Assembly: GCA_001303585.1 (NCBI GenBank) | Contig: LJTT01000012.1 | Location: 32,929 to 96,928, forward strand | From: Betaproteobacteria bacterium SG8_41 | Lineage (GTDB): Bacteria; Pseudomonadota; Gammaproteobacteria; Burkholderiales; SG8-41 | Direction of reading: 5' to 3' | Length of the DNA stretch: 64,000 nucleotides | Part shown: positions 8,933 through 17,989 of the stretch, piece after piece | Layout of the letters: the number at the start of each line of letters is the position of its first letter | How positions within the stretch are numbered: the first letter of the stretch is position 1 | The notes under the pieces: model-generated | The model's input: the letters and a program-made list of their open reading frames with translations, nothing else | Told to the model about the DNA's origin: nothing | The model's database searches: none | Made by a program: the position numbers and the translations under genes

Positions 8933-10282
8933 TCAGGCAAAGTCGCGCATGAGCCAATGCGCCACGGCGCACAAGGCGCCGTCACCGTGCGGGACGCCGA
9001 TCAGCTGAATGCCCTGCGGGAGGCTGTTCACTTCCAGCAGCGGCAGACTGAAGGCGGGCAACCCCAGCCAGGAACCGTAGACGAGGAAGGTCCGGCTGCC
9101 GGTGTATTCGAGGCCCTGGATCGCCGGACCGGAGGAGGCGAGCGTTATGTATCCGTCGGCTCCAACGGCGGTTTCCCGCACCAGTTCCATGACGCGCCGA
9201 CGGTTCGCCAGCAGCCCTTCATAGTCGGAGGGCGTCATTTTGTGCGCACGCTCGATCAATCCATGGACACGCGTGCCGATGATCTTGCCGTAGCGGGCGA
9301 TGTAATCTTCGTACGGCCATTTCATCTCGTAGGCGACGATGTCCAACGCGCCGTCGACACCTTCGTCAAGAACCTGCTCGAGCTTCGCGACCCGCGTGTC
9401 ATTGTCGCGGCTGCGGATCTCAACGCCGGCCGCTTCCAGCGCGGAGACGGTGGCCTCGATCGCATCCTCGGTGTTGCTGTCGATCTCGGTCCAGCCGCGG
9501 GTATAGAGGCGGATGAGCCGTCGGGGCTTGCGGGCGGCGGGCAGGTCCGCTCCCGCGCCCGAGAGAAAGGGGTTGCCGGGACTGCCGATGCCGAGTGAGA
9601 TGTGAGACGCTACGCGCCAGGCATCGTCGAGGGTGCCCGCCAGAATGCCGAGATGGTCGCAGGTGGCCGACAGAGGGTGAATGCCTCCCGTGTGCAGCGC
9701 ACCGAGGGTCGGCTTGAAGCCCACCGCACCGCAGTAGGCAGCCGGCCGAAGGGTCGAGGCCTGGGTCTGGGTCCCGAGGCCCGCAGGAACCATGCCCGCG
9801 CCAACCGCGGCCGCCGAGCCGCTCGACGAGCCCCCGGGTGTTCGCGTGGAATCAAACGGATTCGTGGTTGGTCCCGAGTAGCCGATGGCGAACTCGGTTG
9901 TGACACTCTTGCCGACGATCACCGCACCGCCTTTCCTGAGGGCGGCAACGCATGCCGCGTCCTGGCCGGAGCGCCAGCCCTTGAACGCGGGGCTGTTCAT
10001 CTGAGTTGGCAGATCGGACGTCGCAATGATGTCCTTGACTGCAATTGGAAATCCATCCACCGGGGAAAGCGGCTTGCCGGCCTTGTAGCGCCGGGTGGAG
10101 GCGTCCGCGGCCTTGCGCGCCGCAGCAATGTTCAGGGTCACGAAAGCCTTGACGGCGCCGTCGCGCGCGCTGATGACATCCAGGCAGCGCTCGAGAAACT
10201 CGCGCGGCGTGCGCTTGCCGGCGACAAAATCCGGCACGGCTGCAACAAACGAAATAGCGTTGGGATTTTTCCAGAACAGCAT
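8933..10282 (-). CDS. Amidase (amidase signature family)
   Basis: A 449-residue amidase signature enzyme. The triad is readable: Lys in AVKDIIATSD (about residue 83), the cis-Ser in GGSSSGSAAAVGAGM, and the nucleophile Ser in GTQTQASTLRPA. In the last motif the usual GTDTGGS has become GTQTQAS, so the oxyanion-side residues differ from typical amidases. Hydrolysis of an amide or related C-N bond in the cytoplasm is expected. A GGGAG site lies 7 nt before the ATG. It is divergent from the secreted protein at 10371 and isolated from other minus-strand genes. Confidence 0.88.
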   Translation of the reverse strand: MLFWKNPNAISFVAAVPDFVAGKRTPREFLERCLDVISARDGAVKAFVTLNIAAARKAADASTRRYKAGKPLSPVDGFPIAVKDIIATSDLPTQMNSPAFKGWRSGQDAACVAALRKGGAVIVGKSVTTEFAIGYSGPTTNPFDSTRTPGGSSSGSAAAVGAGMVPAGLGTQTQASTLRPAAYCGAVGFKPTLGALHTGGIHPLSATCDHLGILAGTLDDAWRVASHISLGIGSPGNPFLSGAGADLPAARKPRRLIRLYTRGWTEIDSNTEDAIEATVSALEAAGVEIRSRDNDTRVAKLEQVLDEGVDGALDIVAYEMKWPYEDYIARYGKIIGTRVHGLIERAHKMTPSDYEGLLANRRRVMELVRETAVGADGYITLASSGPAIQGLEYTGSRTFLVYGSWLGLPAFSLPLLEVNSLPQGIQLIGVPHGDGALCAVAHWLMRDFA

Positions 10283-10299
10283 TGCCTACTCCCTTCGGG

Positions 10300-10328
10300 C
10301 TGGCACACGGTGATCAGCGCGCTATAAT
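10300..10328 (+). promoter_or_regulatory. Putative sigma-70 promoter for the secreted protein gene
   Basis: A perfect TATAAT (10323-10328) lies 42 nt before the ATG at 10371, with a weak -35 (CTGGCA, 10300-10305) at a 17-nt spacing. It lies in the divergent gap with the amidase gene. Confidence 0.5.
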
Positions 10329-10370
10329 GCCACTACAAGCAGGTTATACGAAGACTGAGGAGCACAGGGG

Positions 10371-10877
10371 ATGAAGCGCGGGATCGTGGCTTGTTGCGCC
10401 ATTGCGATCGCGATGGCGCCTGCTGTGGCATCGGCGCAGAGCAAGAAGCGCGCCAAGAATACGATCGAGAGGCTGGCGTGCAAGCTGGGCACCGAGGACC
10501 GGCATGCCCGCATCGGCGTTGAGCTCCTCAACGGAAAAGTCAGGCAGTTCGCCTACTACAGCAAGTTGAAGCCGCGCACCTGCTCGATCAACATCGAGCG
10601 GGATGGTCCTTACAGCGCCTGGGAAGATCTTGGGCGCTTCACCCATGTGACGACTGACAACGGGCGCTTCCTCATCGAGAACCGGAAGCGCGAGGTGCAT
10701 TTCATTTTCCGCGAAGTCGATCGACATTTTTACTGCGGGATGGAGCCCGGGATAATCACCGGAACGCTGACCGTCATCCGCGGCAAGCGCGAATGCCAGC
10801 TCGAGGGTGTCATGCGCGCCCACGAGACGGACGGTCTGGAAAACGGGACTGCCGTTGCCGTGCCCGGTCTCAACTAA
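10371..10877 (+). CDS. Secreted protein of unknown function
   Basis: A 168-residue protein. Residues 1-23 form a signal peptide (MKRGIVACCAIAIAMAPAVA, then SAQ with likely cleavage after it). The mature part is basic, with four cysteines (about residues 37, 66, 126, 142) that could form two disulfides, and no domain I recognise. GAGGAG precedes the ATG. It is expected in the periplasm and has its own likely promoter. The function is unknown. Confidence 0.75.
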   Translation: MKRGIVACCAIAIAMAPAVASAQSKKRAKNTIERLACKLGTEDRHARIGVELLNGKVRQFAYYSKLKPRTCSINIERDGPYSAWEDLGRFTHVTTDNGRFLIENRKREVHFIFREVDRHFYCGMEPGIITGTLTVIRGKRECQLEGVMRAHETDGLENGTAVAVPGLN

Positions 10878-11236
10878 ACCCTCGCGGCTTTTTTCTTCGG
10901 AGGCAATGGCCAGCGGGCGGCGTTGAAATGCGCAAGCCCGCCCGCAGCCGCTGCATTGTTCCCCGGAAATTCCGTCACGCCATGCCCTCCGCCTGATCGC
11001 GCGCCAGCGCGGGGCAGAACCGCAAGTTAGCGGCGTTAGAGCGGGTTGCGTGAACCGCAATCGCTTGGCCGAGCGCTTGAGCGCGGGATGCGGCGCGCGC
11101 CTGCGGGGACGGCGACCCGGCGGCGAGCGGCGCCCACGACCGGGAGCCGGTTCAACTCGCGCAGTTCCAGTTACCCAAGCGCAAACCCCAAGGCTCGGCC
11201 AAGGACGCGTTTTCGCCGAGATATCCCTACCGCCCG
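10878..11236. other. 359-nt stretch without a clear gene, upstream of the porin
   Basis: This stretch contains an isolated GGAGG followed by ATG at 10906 (six codons, then TGA) and an ATG at 10928 in the porin's frame that meets stops at 10994, 11036-11058 and 11078. The porin frame is open from 11081 but has no ATG. It may hold the degraded or frameshifted signal-peptide coding part of the porin gene. No repeat family is seen here. Confidence 0.5.
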
Positions 11237-12499
11237 TTGACACAGGCGCTGACGTACGAGTACGCGATCGGCACCGAGTCGGAGGCTGATTACCGGCGCA
11301 ATCAGGATCTCAACAGTCGCGTCCAGGACAACTTGCTGCTTGTCATACCGCAGGTGAATGGGTTCATCATCTATCGGCCAGTCAACTGGCTGTCCACCAC
11401 GCTGGAGATGATTTTGGAAAAGGAGTTCCCGGTCCAGGAGCCGGGCCAAGTGACGCTCCCCAGCGGGGAAACGCAATATGCGCCAACGCGCCAACCGTCA
11501 CTGCTGGTCGACCAGGCCTTCGTCACGATCAAGGACGTGATCGCGCCGTTCGAGTTCCACGCCGGGCGCCGTAACTACGAGGACGAGCGGCACTGGCTCT
11601 ACGACACCTCGCTCGACATCGGCAGCGTGGGGCTCAGGCTGGGTCACGTTCACGCTGAAGCGACAGCCGGGCGGCAGGTGGCGTGGGACCTGGATTTCCT
11701 GCGAAACGAGCCAAAGGATCGCATCAACACCTACATGTTGTATGCGGCGTACCGTGGAATCGAGGACCTGAGGCTGGCCGCCTACACTATCAAACGCAAC
11801 GATCTCACGAACGCGGAAGGGCGGCCGCTGTTCATCGGGATGCGCGCCCTCGGCACGCCTGCCGATGCGTTCAACTACTGGGCCGAGCTTGCTTTTGTGC
11901 GCGGCAAGGACGAGTCTTCGCGAAGATTCTCTGCCTACGGTTTCGATGTCGGTTTTACCTATCGTTTCGCCATGCCCTCCCTGAGCCCCAGCATCACCCT
12001 GGGCTACGCGTTCGGGACCGGCGACGACAACCCGGATGACGGCAGAAACCGCGAATTTCGCCAGACCGGCTTGCAGTCGAATGAAGAGAGATTTGCCGGG
12101 GTCGCCAAGTTCAAGTACTACGGCGAGACGGTGGATCCGGAACTCAGCAACCTGAAGATTTTCACCCTGGGTGTCGGTTTCCGGCCGGCACGAAACGTCA
12201 CGGTCGACCTGGTCTACCATCGTTACCGGTCGCACAAGATGGCGGAAGAGCTGCGCAACTCGAATTTGACCGCCTTGATGAACCAGGACGAGACGCGGCC
12301 GTCAAAGGATGTCGGCAGCGCGTTCGATATCGTGATCGGCTTTCGCCGGCTGTTTGGGATACGGCGACTGGGAGTTGATTTGCGGGCGGGCTGGTTTTTT
12401 CCGGGAGACGCGTTCCGGGTGGCCGAGGGCGACCCCAGCGACCCCACGTTTCGCCGCGCCGACAAGGGGGTCGGCGTTGTCGTGAAGTTGTGGTACTGA
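11237..12499 (+). CDS. Alginate-export (AlgE-like) outer-membrane beta-barrel protein, 5' end uncertain
   Basis: The open frame from the TTG at 11237 gives 420 residues, and coding-like sequence extends upstream to 11081 (LAQFQLPKRK...). The protein resembles AlgE-type porins: GRRNYEDERHWLYDTSLD, amphipathic strands throughout, and a C-terminal aromatic ending KLWY typical of barrels recognised by the BAM complex. It should form a substrate-specific outer-membrane channel. No signal peptide is encoded in this frame and no ATG occurs between 11081 and 11237, so either a rare start is used, a frameshift lies near 11080, or the 5' end has decayed. Confidence 0.72.
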   Translation: MTQALTYEYAIGTESEADYRRNQDLNSRVQDNLLLVIPQVNGFIIYRPVNWLSTTLEMILEKEFPVQEPGQVTLPSGETQYAPTRQPSLLVDQAFVTIKDVIAPFEFHAGRRNYEDERHWLYDTSLDIGSVGLRLGHVHAEATAGRQVAWDLDFLRNEPKDRINTYMLYAAYRGIEDLRLAAYTIKRNDLTNAEGRPLFIGMRALGTPADAFNYWAELAFVRGKDESSRRFSAYGFDVGFTYRFAMPSLSPSITLGYAFGTGDDNPDDGRNREFRQTGLQSNEERFAGVAKFKYYGETVDPELSNLKIFTLGVGFRPARNVTVDLVYHRYRSHKMAEELRNSNLTALMNQDETRPSKDVGSAFDIVIGFRRLFGIRRLGVDLRAGWFFPGDAFRVAEGDPSDPTFRRADKGVGVVVKLWY

Positions 12500-12626
12500 T
12501 GCCGGCATCGTTGCGCAGACACACTTTTTTGCCGGGCCTGGCTGCGATGCAGTAGCGATGGGAAGCGAAGCGATCAGGCTCCGGCGGGAGGAAAGGACAG
12601 TTGTTTAACTCGACGGAGGACATCCG

Positions 12627-13328
12627 ATGAAACGGCTCAAATTGCGCAGCATCCTCGCTTGCGGGGCGATTTTTTTTGGCACCGCGGCATGCGGGGTCGC
12701 GACGGAGTCCGGAGCGTCCTATCAGGAAGAGTTCGCGATGGCGAGCTGCAAACTGGTTACGACCGGCCGCGGCCCGTACTTCATACTGGAGCCGGGATTC
12801 CAGCTGGTGCTGGAAGATGACGAGACCAAGCTGGAAATCACCGTTCTCGACGAGACCAAGCCGGTCGCGGGTGTCGTCACGCGTGTAGTCGAGGAGCGGG
12901 AATGGAAGAACGGCAAACTGTACGAGGTGTCGCGCAATTACTTCGCGATGTGCGAGCAGACGAAAGACGTGTTCTATTTTGGCGAGGACGTGGATTTCTA
13001 CAAGGACGGCAAGGTGGTCAAGCACGACGGTGCCTGGCTCGCAGGCAAGAACGGTAACAAGCCGGGCCTCATGATGCCGGGCGCGCCGAAGGTCGGGATG
13101 AAGTATTACCAGGAGATCGCGCCCGGAGTCGCAATGGACCGGGCCGAGATCGTGAGCCTCGACGAGACCTGCCCGACGCCGGCGGGAACGTTCTCGAAAT
13201 GCATGAAAGTCAAGGAAGGCTCCGCGATCGAAATCTTCGCCAAGGAGTACAAATATCATGCCCCGAACATCGGGCTGGTGCGGGACGAGGACCTGAAGTT
13301 GATTCGCTACGGTTTTGTCAAAAAATAG
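12627..13328 (+). CDS. Exported protein of unknown function, possible lipoprotein
   Basis: A 233-residue protein with an N-terminal export signal (MKRLKLRSILACGAIFFGTA followed by AC). Cys22 could be lipidated, but GTAAC is a poor lipobox. The mature region is rich in beta strands and charged residues, with Cys pairs near 41/111 and 186/194. GGAGG lies 7 nt before the ATG. It follows the porin by 127 nt on the same strand and may be co-transcribed. I do not recognise the domain; periplasmic location is the only firm inference. Confidence 0.75.
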   Translation: MKRLKLRSILACGAIFFGTAACGVATESGASYQEEFAMASCKLVTTGRGPYFILEPGFQLVLEDDETKLEITVLDETKPVAGVVTRVVEEREWKNGKLYEVSRNYFAMCEQTKDVFYFGEDVDFYKDGKVVKHDGAWLAGKNGNKPGLMMPGAPKVGMKYYQEIAPGVAMDRAEIVSLDETCPTPAGTFSKCMKVKEGSAIEIFAKEYKYHAPNIGLVRDEDLKLIRYGFVKK

Positions 13329-13373
13329 GGGCCCCGATCGGGACGCTTCAGTGCTCTGTGTATCGCGCAACTC

Positions 13374-14594
13374 TCAATCGGACGGAACCGCCTTCCGCTG
13401 CTGGTCGTAGGCAACACCGTCTGCAAACAGGGCGCCAATATGGTCCTCGCTAAAACCAAGCTGCCTGAGGACAGCGGCCGTGTGCTGGCCGAGCCAGGGC
13501 GCGGGGGTACGTGAGCGCGCGAGGTCGCTGCTCGCTTTCACCGGGTTGCCCAGGAACTTCATGCGTCCAATCAGCGGATGGTCGATCTCGCGCACCATCT
13601 CGCGTGCCTTCGCGTGCTCATTGGTGAGCGCCTGGTCGTAGGTGAAGACCGGCCCGCCCGGAACCCCCGCCGCATCGAGCTTCTCGACCCAGAAGGCGGT
13701 CGGTTGCCGTGCGAATTCCTTCTCAATTTCATCCTGCAGCGCGTCGATGTTTGCAAGCCGCGAAGACGCGGGGTTGAAGCGCGGATCCTTCAGCATGCCG
13801 GGGCGGCCCAACACCTCGACGCAGAACGCGGTCCACAGTTTTTCGTTGTTAGCGCCGACGGTGACGTAAGAGTCCTGCGTGCGGTAGGCCTGATAGGGCG
13901 TGGAGCGCCGGTGGCGAGTGCCCGTTGCCTCCGGGATCTCGCCGCCGCCGAAATAAGCGCCGAACTCCCAGAATGTCCACGCCAGTCCGGCCTCGAGCAA
14001 CGAGGTCTCGAGGTAGACGCCTTCGCCCGACTTCAGCCGCTTGATGTAGGCGGCCAGGATAGAGTAGAGCGCCGTGACGCCCGCGGCTATGTCATTCATT
14101 GCGATGCCCACCTTCGCCGGCCGACCGCCCGGCTCGCCCGTCATCGTCATGATGCCGCTCATGCCCTGCGCAATGATGTCGAACCCGCCCTTCTGGCTGT
14201 AGGGCCCGGTCTGGCCGAAACCGGAGATGGACGCATAGATGACGCGGGGATTGACCTGGCACACCGTCGCGTAGTCGACGCCGAGCTTCTTTGCGACGCC
14301 CGGCCGGTAGTTCTCGATCACGATGTCCGCCTCCCGCGCAAGCTTCGCGAACACTTCCTTGCCGCGCGGGTCCCTCATGTTGAGAGCGAGGCTCTTCTTG
14401 TTGCGATTGAGCACGGCGAAACAATAGCTCTCGCCATTGACCTTCGGATCGAAGTGCCGCGAGCCGTCGCCCTCCGGGAAATTCTCGATCTTCACGACAT
14501 CGGCGCCCATGTCCCCCAGCATCATCGTGCAGTAGGGGCCGGCCATGATGCTGGTGAGATCGAGCACCCGGACGCCTTCGAGCGGCAAAGCCAT
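13374..14594 (-). CDS. CaiB/BaiF (class III) CoA-transferase
   Basis: A 406-residue CoA-transferase. It starts MALPLEGVRVLDLTSIMAGP, then GADVVKIENFPEGDGSR, the CoA-binding region NRNKKSLALNMRDPRG, and GFDIIAQGMSG containing the catalytic Asp that forms the acyl-CoA anhydride. ATG at 14594 with GGAGAAAA upstream is preferred over the 35-codon longer frame. These enzymes move CoA between carboxylic acids without ATP. It is convergent with the 12627 gene and divergent from the Bug receptor at 14779, which could supply the acid. Donor and acceptor are unknown. Confidence 0.9.
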   Translation of the reverse strand: MALPLEGVRVLDLTSIMAGPYCTMMLGDMGADVVKIENFPEGDGSRHFDPKVNGESYCFAVLNRNKKSLALNMRDPRGKEVFAKLAREADIVIENYRPGVAKKLGVDYATVCQVNPRVIYASISGFGQTGPYSQKGGFDIIAQGMSGIMTMTGEPGGRPAKVGIAMNDIAAGVTALYSILAAYIKRLKSGEGVYLETSLLEAGLAWTFWEFGAYFGGGEIPEATGTRHRRSTPYQAYRTQDSYVTVGANNEKLWTAFCVEVLGRPGMLKDPRFNPASSRLANIDALQDEIEKEFARQPTAFWVEKLDAAGVPGGPVFTYDQALTNEHAKAREMVREIDHPLIGRMKFLGNPVKASSDLARSRTPAPWLGQHTAAVLRQLGFSEDHIGALFADGVAYDQQRKAVPSD

Positions 14595-14778
14595 GCAAAT
14601 TTTCTCCAAAGAATCAGGGGCCCCGAAGAGCTTCGAGGCGGAACTCCAGCCGTCAGTCGGTGCGCCATTATAGCGGAGGGTCGACGCTGCCGCGGCCACC
14701 GGTTAAAGTTAACGAGTTACCGGTGCCTGTGAATGCCGGACGGCATTCGTTCAGCGAGAGAAAAGGGAGGGAGAAACC

Positions 14779-15750
14779 ATGAAATCCTGTTTCCGAGTAG
14801 TGGCAGCCGCACTCGTTGCTGCGTTCTTGTTCCCGATCGCCACGATCGTGAACGCGGCGTATCCTGACCGGCCGGTGCGCGTGATCGTGGTGTTTCCGCC
14901 TGGGGGCTCGAACGACGTAACCGCCCGGATCGTATTCAACAAGATGCCGGACATCGTGGGGCAGCAGTTCGTCATTGAAAACCGCGGGGGGGCGGCCGGC
15001 AGCATCGGCGCCGCTGTGGTCGCGCAAAGCAGGCCGGACGGCTACACGCTGATGGTGCAATCGACCACGCATATCGCCAACGCGTTCATGTACAAAGGCA
15101 AGCTCCCGTACGACACGCTCAAAGGTTTCATCGGATTGACCCCGCTGGCGCGACAAGTGGCCATGCTCGTGGTGCACCCTTCGATGCCGGTCAAGTCCAT
15201 CAAGGAGCTGGTGGCCCTGGCGAAAACAAGACCCGGCGAGATTCTTTACGGGTCTTCCGGTCTCGGCAGTTACGTGCACCTGAACATGGCGATGTTCACG
15301 TCCACGAGCGGCACAAAAATGATACACGTGCCCTACAAGGGTGGTGGCCCGTTGTCCATCGCCATGATTGCCGGAGAGGTCCAGGTGACGGCCAGCACGG
15401 TCGGCTCGATCTACCGGCATGTCAAGGCGGGGAAGATGCGCGGGCTGGGCGTGACCTCCGCCGAGCGGCTCAAGCAGTTTCCGGATGTGCCGGCGATCAG
15501 CGAAGTCTTCCCGGGCTACGAGTTCACCGCGTGGGTGGGATCATTCGTTCCGGCCGGCACGCCGCCCGAGATCGTCCAGAAACTCAACGCCGACCTGAAG
15601 AAGGCCCTTGCTGACCCCGGCGTTGCGAAGCAGCTCACGAACCTCACGCTGGACCCGATGTACATGACGACCGACCAGTTCGCCGCGCGCCTGAAATCCG
15701 ATTATGTGCGCTACGAGGGGCTGATGAAGGAGATCGGCGTCATCAAATAA
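14779..15750 (+). CDS. Bug/TctC-family solute-binding protein
   Basis: A 323-residue periplasmic receptor. Residues 1-30 form a signal peptide ending VNA, then the Bug signature YPDRPVRVIVVFPPGGSNDV, where the first ligand-binding loop (PPGGSND) contacts the carboxylate. VIENRGGAAGSIG and VPYKGGGP follow as usual. The ribosome site is GGGAGGGAG. No membrane subunits lie beside it, so it is an orphan receptor of the kind numerous in Burkholderiales. It is followed by a strong terminator and is divergent from a CoA-transferase gene. Confidence 0.92.
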   Translation: MKSCFRVVAAALVAAFLFPIATIVNAAYPDRPVRVIVVFPPGGSNDVTARIVFNKMPDIVGQQFVIENRGGAAGSIGAAVVAQSRPDGYTLMVQSTTHIANAFMYKGKLPYDTLKGFIGLTPLARQVAMLVVHPSMPVKSIKELVALAKTRPGEILYGSSGLGSYVHLNMAMFTSTSGTKMIHVPYKGGGPLSIAMIAGEVQVTASTVGSIYRHVKAGKMRGLGVTSAERLKQFPDVPAISEVFPGYEFTAWVGSFVPAGTPPEIVQKLNADLKKALADPGVAKQLTNLTLDPMYMTTDQFAARLKSDYVRYEGLMKEIGVIK

Positions 15751-15795
15751 AGCCGCTGGCCGCAACCCGTTTCCGGTTGCAGGTCTCCGGAACGA

Positions 15796-15832
15796 GCAAT
15801 CAGGCCACCTAACGGTGGCCTGATTGCATTTC
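15796..15832 (+). terminator. Strong hairpin terminator after the Bug receptor
   Basis: A perfect 14-bp stem (GCAATCAGGCCACC at 15796-15809 with its complement at 15814-15827) encloses a 4-nt TAAC loop and is followed by ATTT. It lies 46 nt after the receptor stop, immediately before the SDR gene. Confidence 0.75.
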
Positions 15833-15876
15833 GGGGCGTGACTCAACAGGTTTCAACTTCGTCGATCGGACAAACC

Positions 15877-16671
15877 ATGGATCTGGGCATCAAGGGCGAG
15901 ACCGCGCTCGTTGTCGGCGCGAGCGAAGGCATTGGTTACGAGAGTGCCAAGGGGCTTCTGGAAGAGGGGGTGCGGGTCCTCCTCTGCTCGCGCAATGCGA
16001 AAAAACTCGAAATCGCCGCGGCCGAGCTCAAGCGAGCAACCGGCATCGAGCCGCGCTGGCACGCTGCCGATGTCACCAAGGCAGCTGACATTGCCAGCCT
16101 GCGCAGCTGGCTCGGGCGCGAGGCCGCCCAGCTCGATATCCTCGTGAGCGCGGTAGGCGGTAGCCAGCGCGCGCTGTTCGAGGAGCTCGACGATGCGGCT
16201 TGGCTCGCCAACTATGAGTTCAATCTGCTTGGCACGGTGCGGGTGATTCGTGCGGCTCTCGATTCGCTCAAGAAGTCTCGCGCGGGCGGGCGCATCGTGA
16301 TTCTGGGCGCCGCCGGCGCCCGCATGCCGTATCCCAACCAGGTCGTCTCCAACGTGCACAAGGCGGGATTAATCGCGCTGGTGAAGACGCTCGGCGCCGA
16401 ATTCCAGCCCCACAATATCCGCGTAAACTCGGTCTCGCCGGGACGCACGCTGACACAGCTGTGGACCACACGCGCCGAGAAGCTCGGCCGGGAGCGGGGT
16501 GTGAGCCCGGAGGACGTCATCGACGAGTTCACCGAGGAGATACCGATGAGGCGCTTCGGGCGGCCGGAGGAGATTGCCGCGATGGTCGTGTTCCTGGCGT
16601 CTCACAAGGCGAGCTATGTTAACTGCCAGTCCATCCTCGTCGACGGCGGCATCGCCCGCGGCTTGATTTAA
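15877..16671 (+). CDS. SDR-family protein with non-canonical catalytic residues
   Basis: A 264-residue short-chain dehydrogenase fold. The nucleotide site GASEGIG (residues 14-20) and the C-terminal LVDGG are normal. At the active site the usual YxxxK reads SNVHK (158-162): Ser replaces the catalytic Tyr while Lys162 remains, and the upstream catalytic Ser is Ala/Gly (GAAGA). A Tyr at 152 is out of register. ATG at 15877 starts exactly at the family's first strand (MDLGIKGETALVVG), similar to the SDR at 52842, which has an intact YAMSK. It may be a lyase-like, reductase-variant or non-catalytic member. Confidence 0.82.
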   Translation: MDLGIKGETALVVGASEGIGYESAKGLLEEGVRVLLCSRNAKKLEIAAAELKRATGIEPRWHAADVTKAADIASLRSWLGREAAQLDILVSAVGGSQRALFEELDDAAWLANYEFNLLGTVRVIRAALDSLKKSRAGGRIVILGAAGARMPYPNQVVSNVHKAGLIALVKTLGAEFQPHNIRVNSVSPGRTLTQLWTTRAEKLGRERGVSPEDVIDEFTEEIPMRRFGRPEEIAAMVVFLASHKASYVNCQSILVDGGIARGLI

Positions 16672-17055
16672 CCGAAGACGAACGCCGATACGCGCCGATA
16701 TGTTTTCACGAAAACCGAAAACCGTTTTATTTGGCCGCAGATAAACGCAGATACACGCAGATATAATCTACAGAAACCGCAAACCACTTTTATTTGCCGC
16801 CGATGAACGCCGATAGACTTGAGAATTGAACCGCCGAGACGCCGGGAGAAGCAAAATAGGATTGAACGGCGAAGAGGCCAAAAGAAGCACTTGTTTGAAC
16901 GGCGGAAACGCGGAGGGTATCTAACTGCGATTCACGATTCACGATTCACGATTCACGATTCGCGATTCACGATTCACGATTCACGATTCACGATTCACGA
17001 TAATTATCGAGTCGCAAATCGACACGATGCGGTATCCATGTAGAAGAGGATTTCA
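16672..17055. repeat. Composite intergenic repeat region with a 10-copy heptamer array
   Basis: This 384-nt gap has no gene. It contains in order the CGCCGATACG and GCAGATAAACGCAGATAC units of the 10-mer family (16684-16766), a facing CGCCGATGAACGCCGATAG copy (16798-16816), CGCCGAGACGCCGGGAG and GGCGAAGAGGCC units (16832-16885), then ten head-to-tail copies of GATTCAC at 16929-16998, the fifth being GATTCGC. AGAGGA at 17043-17048 serves the next gene. Confidence 0.85.
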
Positions 17056-17826
17056 ATGCCACTAAAGTATCCGCTGGTGCACGTCGATGACATCCGCCCC
17101 GAGAACATGAAGGAGGGTGAGGGTTGGGCCATCTCCGAGTTCCGGCTGCCCATATCCGGCAGAAACGGAAGCTCTACAACGCTTTTCCATTCCATCTTCC
17201 GCCCGGGCTCGACGCATGCCAAGCACCTCCATCGCAACTGCGACGAGATCGCCGTCTACTTGAAGGGATACGGCGCCGTCGGGCAGGGCAATGAACGCAC
17301 CAATGTCCGTGCCGGCCATTGCCGCGTGATGCCGAGGGGCTCCGAACATTTTTTCTACAACGAGACCAAGGACGAAGAGGAGCTGCCGCGTGTCGGAAAA
17401 TTGAGCAACGGCATCCTCGTGCACATCGATGATGTGAAGCCCTCCCGGATGAATGAGAAGGATGGCTGGAGCATTACCGACTTCCGCATTCCCATCGGCC
17501 GCCACAACGGAAGCCCGACCACGCTCTTCTGGGCCAAGTTCATGCCGGGCGCGGTCCACAAGAAGCACCGCCACGAGAACTGCGAAGAGCTCTATTACAT
17601 TGTGCGAGGCCATGGTTTGGCGGGTGCGGGCCCGGACCGGGCTGAAGTGCGTGCGGGGCACGTCCACTACATCCCGAAGGGCGTCGAGCATTTTCTGTAC
17701 AACCTGAGCAAGACCGAGCCGCTCGAGGCGATCGGCATCTACGTCGGCGCGGGAAGCGTCGAGGAGACCGGTTACGTCTACGCTGGAGATGTGACGGAAG
17801 CGGACATCAAGGCCCGCACCGTGTGA
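17056..17826 (+). CDS. Bicupin (tandem cupin domain) protein
   Basis: A 256-residue protein made of two similar halves (about 1-120 and 121-256). Each has HxxDD...GW near its start and a cupin metal motif: HAKHLHRNCDEIAVYLKG with later MPRGSEHFF, and HKKHRHENCEELYYIVRG with later IPKGVEHFL. His/His/Glu/His ligands are present in both, so both may bind metal. The arrangement suits oxalate decarboxylase-like, dioxygenase-like or sugar-isomerase-like bicupins; the function is not assigned. AGAGGA lies before the ATG. It is cytoplasmic and flanked by repeat regions on both sides. Confidence 0.85.
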   Translation: MPLKYPLVHVDDIRPENMKEGEGWAISEFRLPISGRNGSSTTLFHSIFRPGSTHAKHLHRNCDEIAVYLKGYGAVGQGNERTNVRAGHCRVMPRGSEHFFYNETKDEEELPRVGKLSNGILVHIDDVKPSRMNEKDGWSITDFRIPIGRHNGSPTTLFWAKFMPGAVHKKHRHENCEELYYIVRGHGLAGAGPDRAEVRAGHVHYIPKGVEHFLYNLSKTEPLEAIGIYVGAGSVEETGYVYAGDVTEADIKARTV

Positions 17827-17989
17827 TAACAACGATGAAGCCGCAGATAAGCGCGGCTACACGCAGATAGAAACACATGCATGCGAGCGCCCATCACTAA
17901 CCGAGAAAAAATTCCGGAAAAACAGAATGAGGCCGGACGCTCGTCGGGGTAAAGTGCCAATGCCAAGAGATAAGAAGCGGCGCACGAGC
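17827..17989. repeat. Short 10-mer family repeat in a convergent gap
   Basis: GCCGCAGATAAGCGCGGCTA followed by CACGCAGATAG (17840-17870) lies just after the bicupin stop and is in the usual stop-proximal orientation. The rest of the 163 nt shows no gene. Confidence 0.6.

Noticed and set aside
10300..10320. Sigma-54 promoter (TGGCAC)
   Set aside because: The -24-like TGGCAC has no GC/TTGC-type -12 element at the right spacing.
16929..16998. CRISPR-like array
   Set aside because: The 7-nt units are contiguous with no spacers and no cas genes are near; it is a simple tandem repeat.
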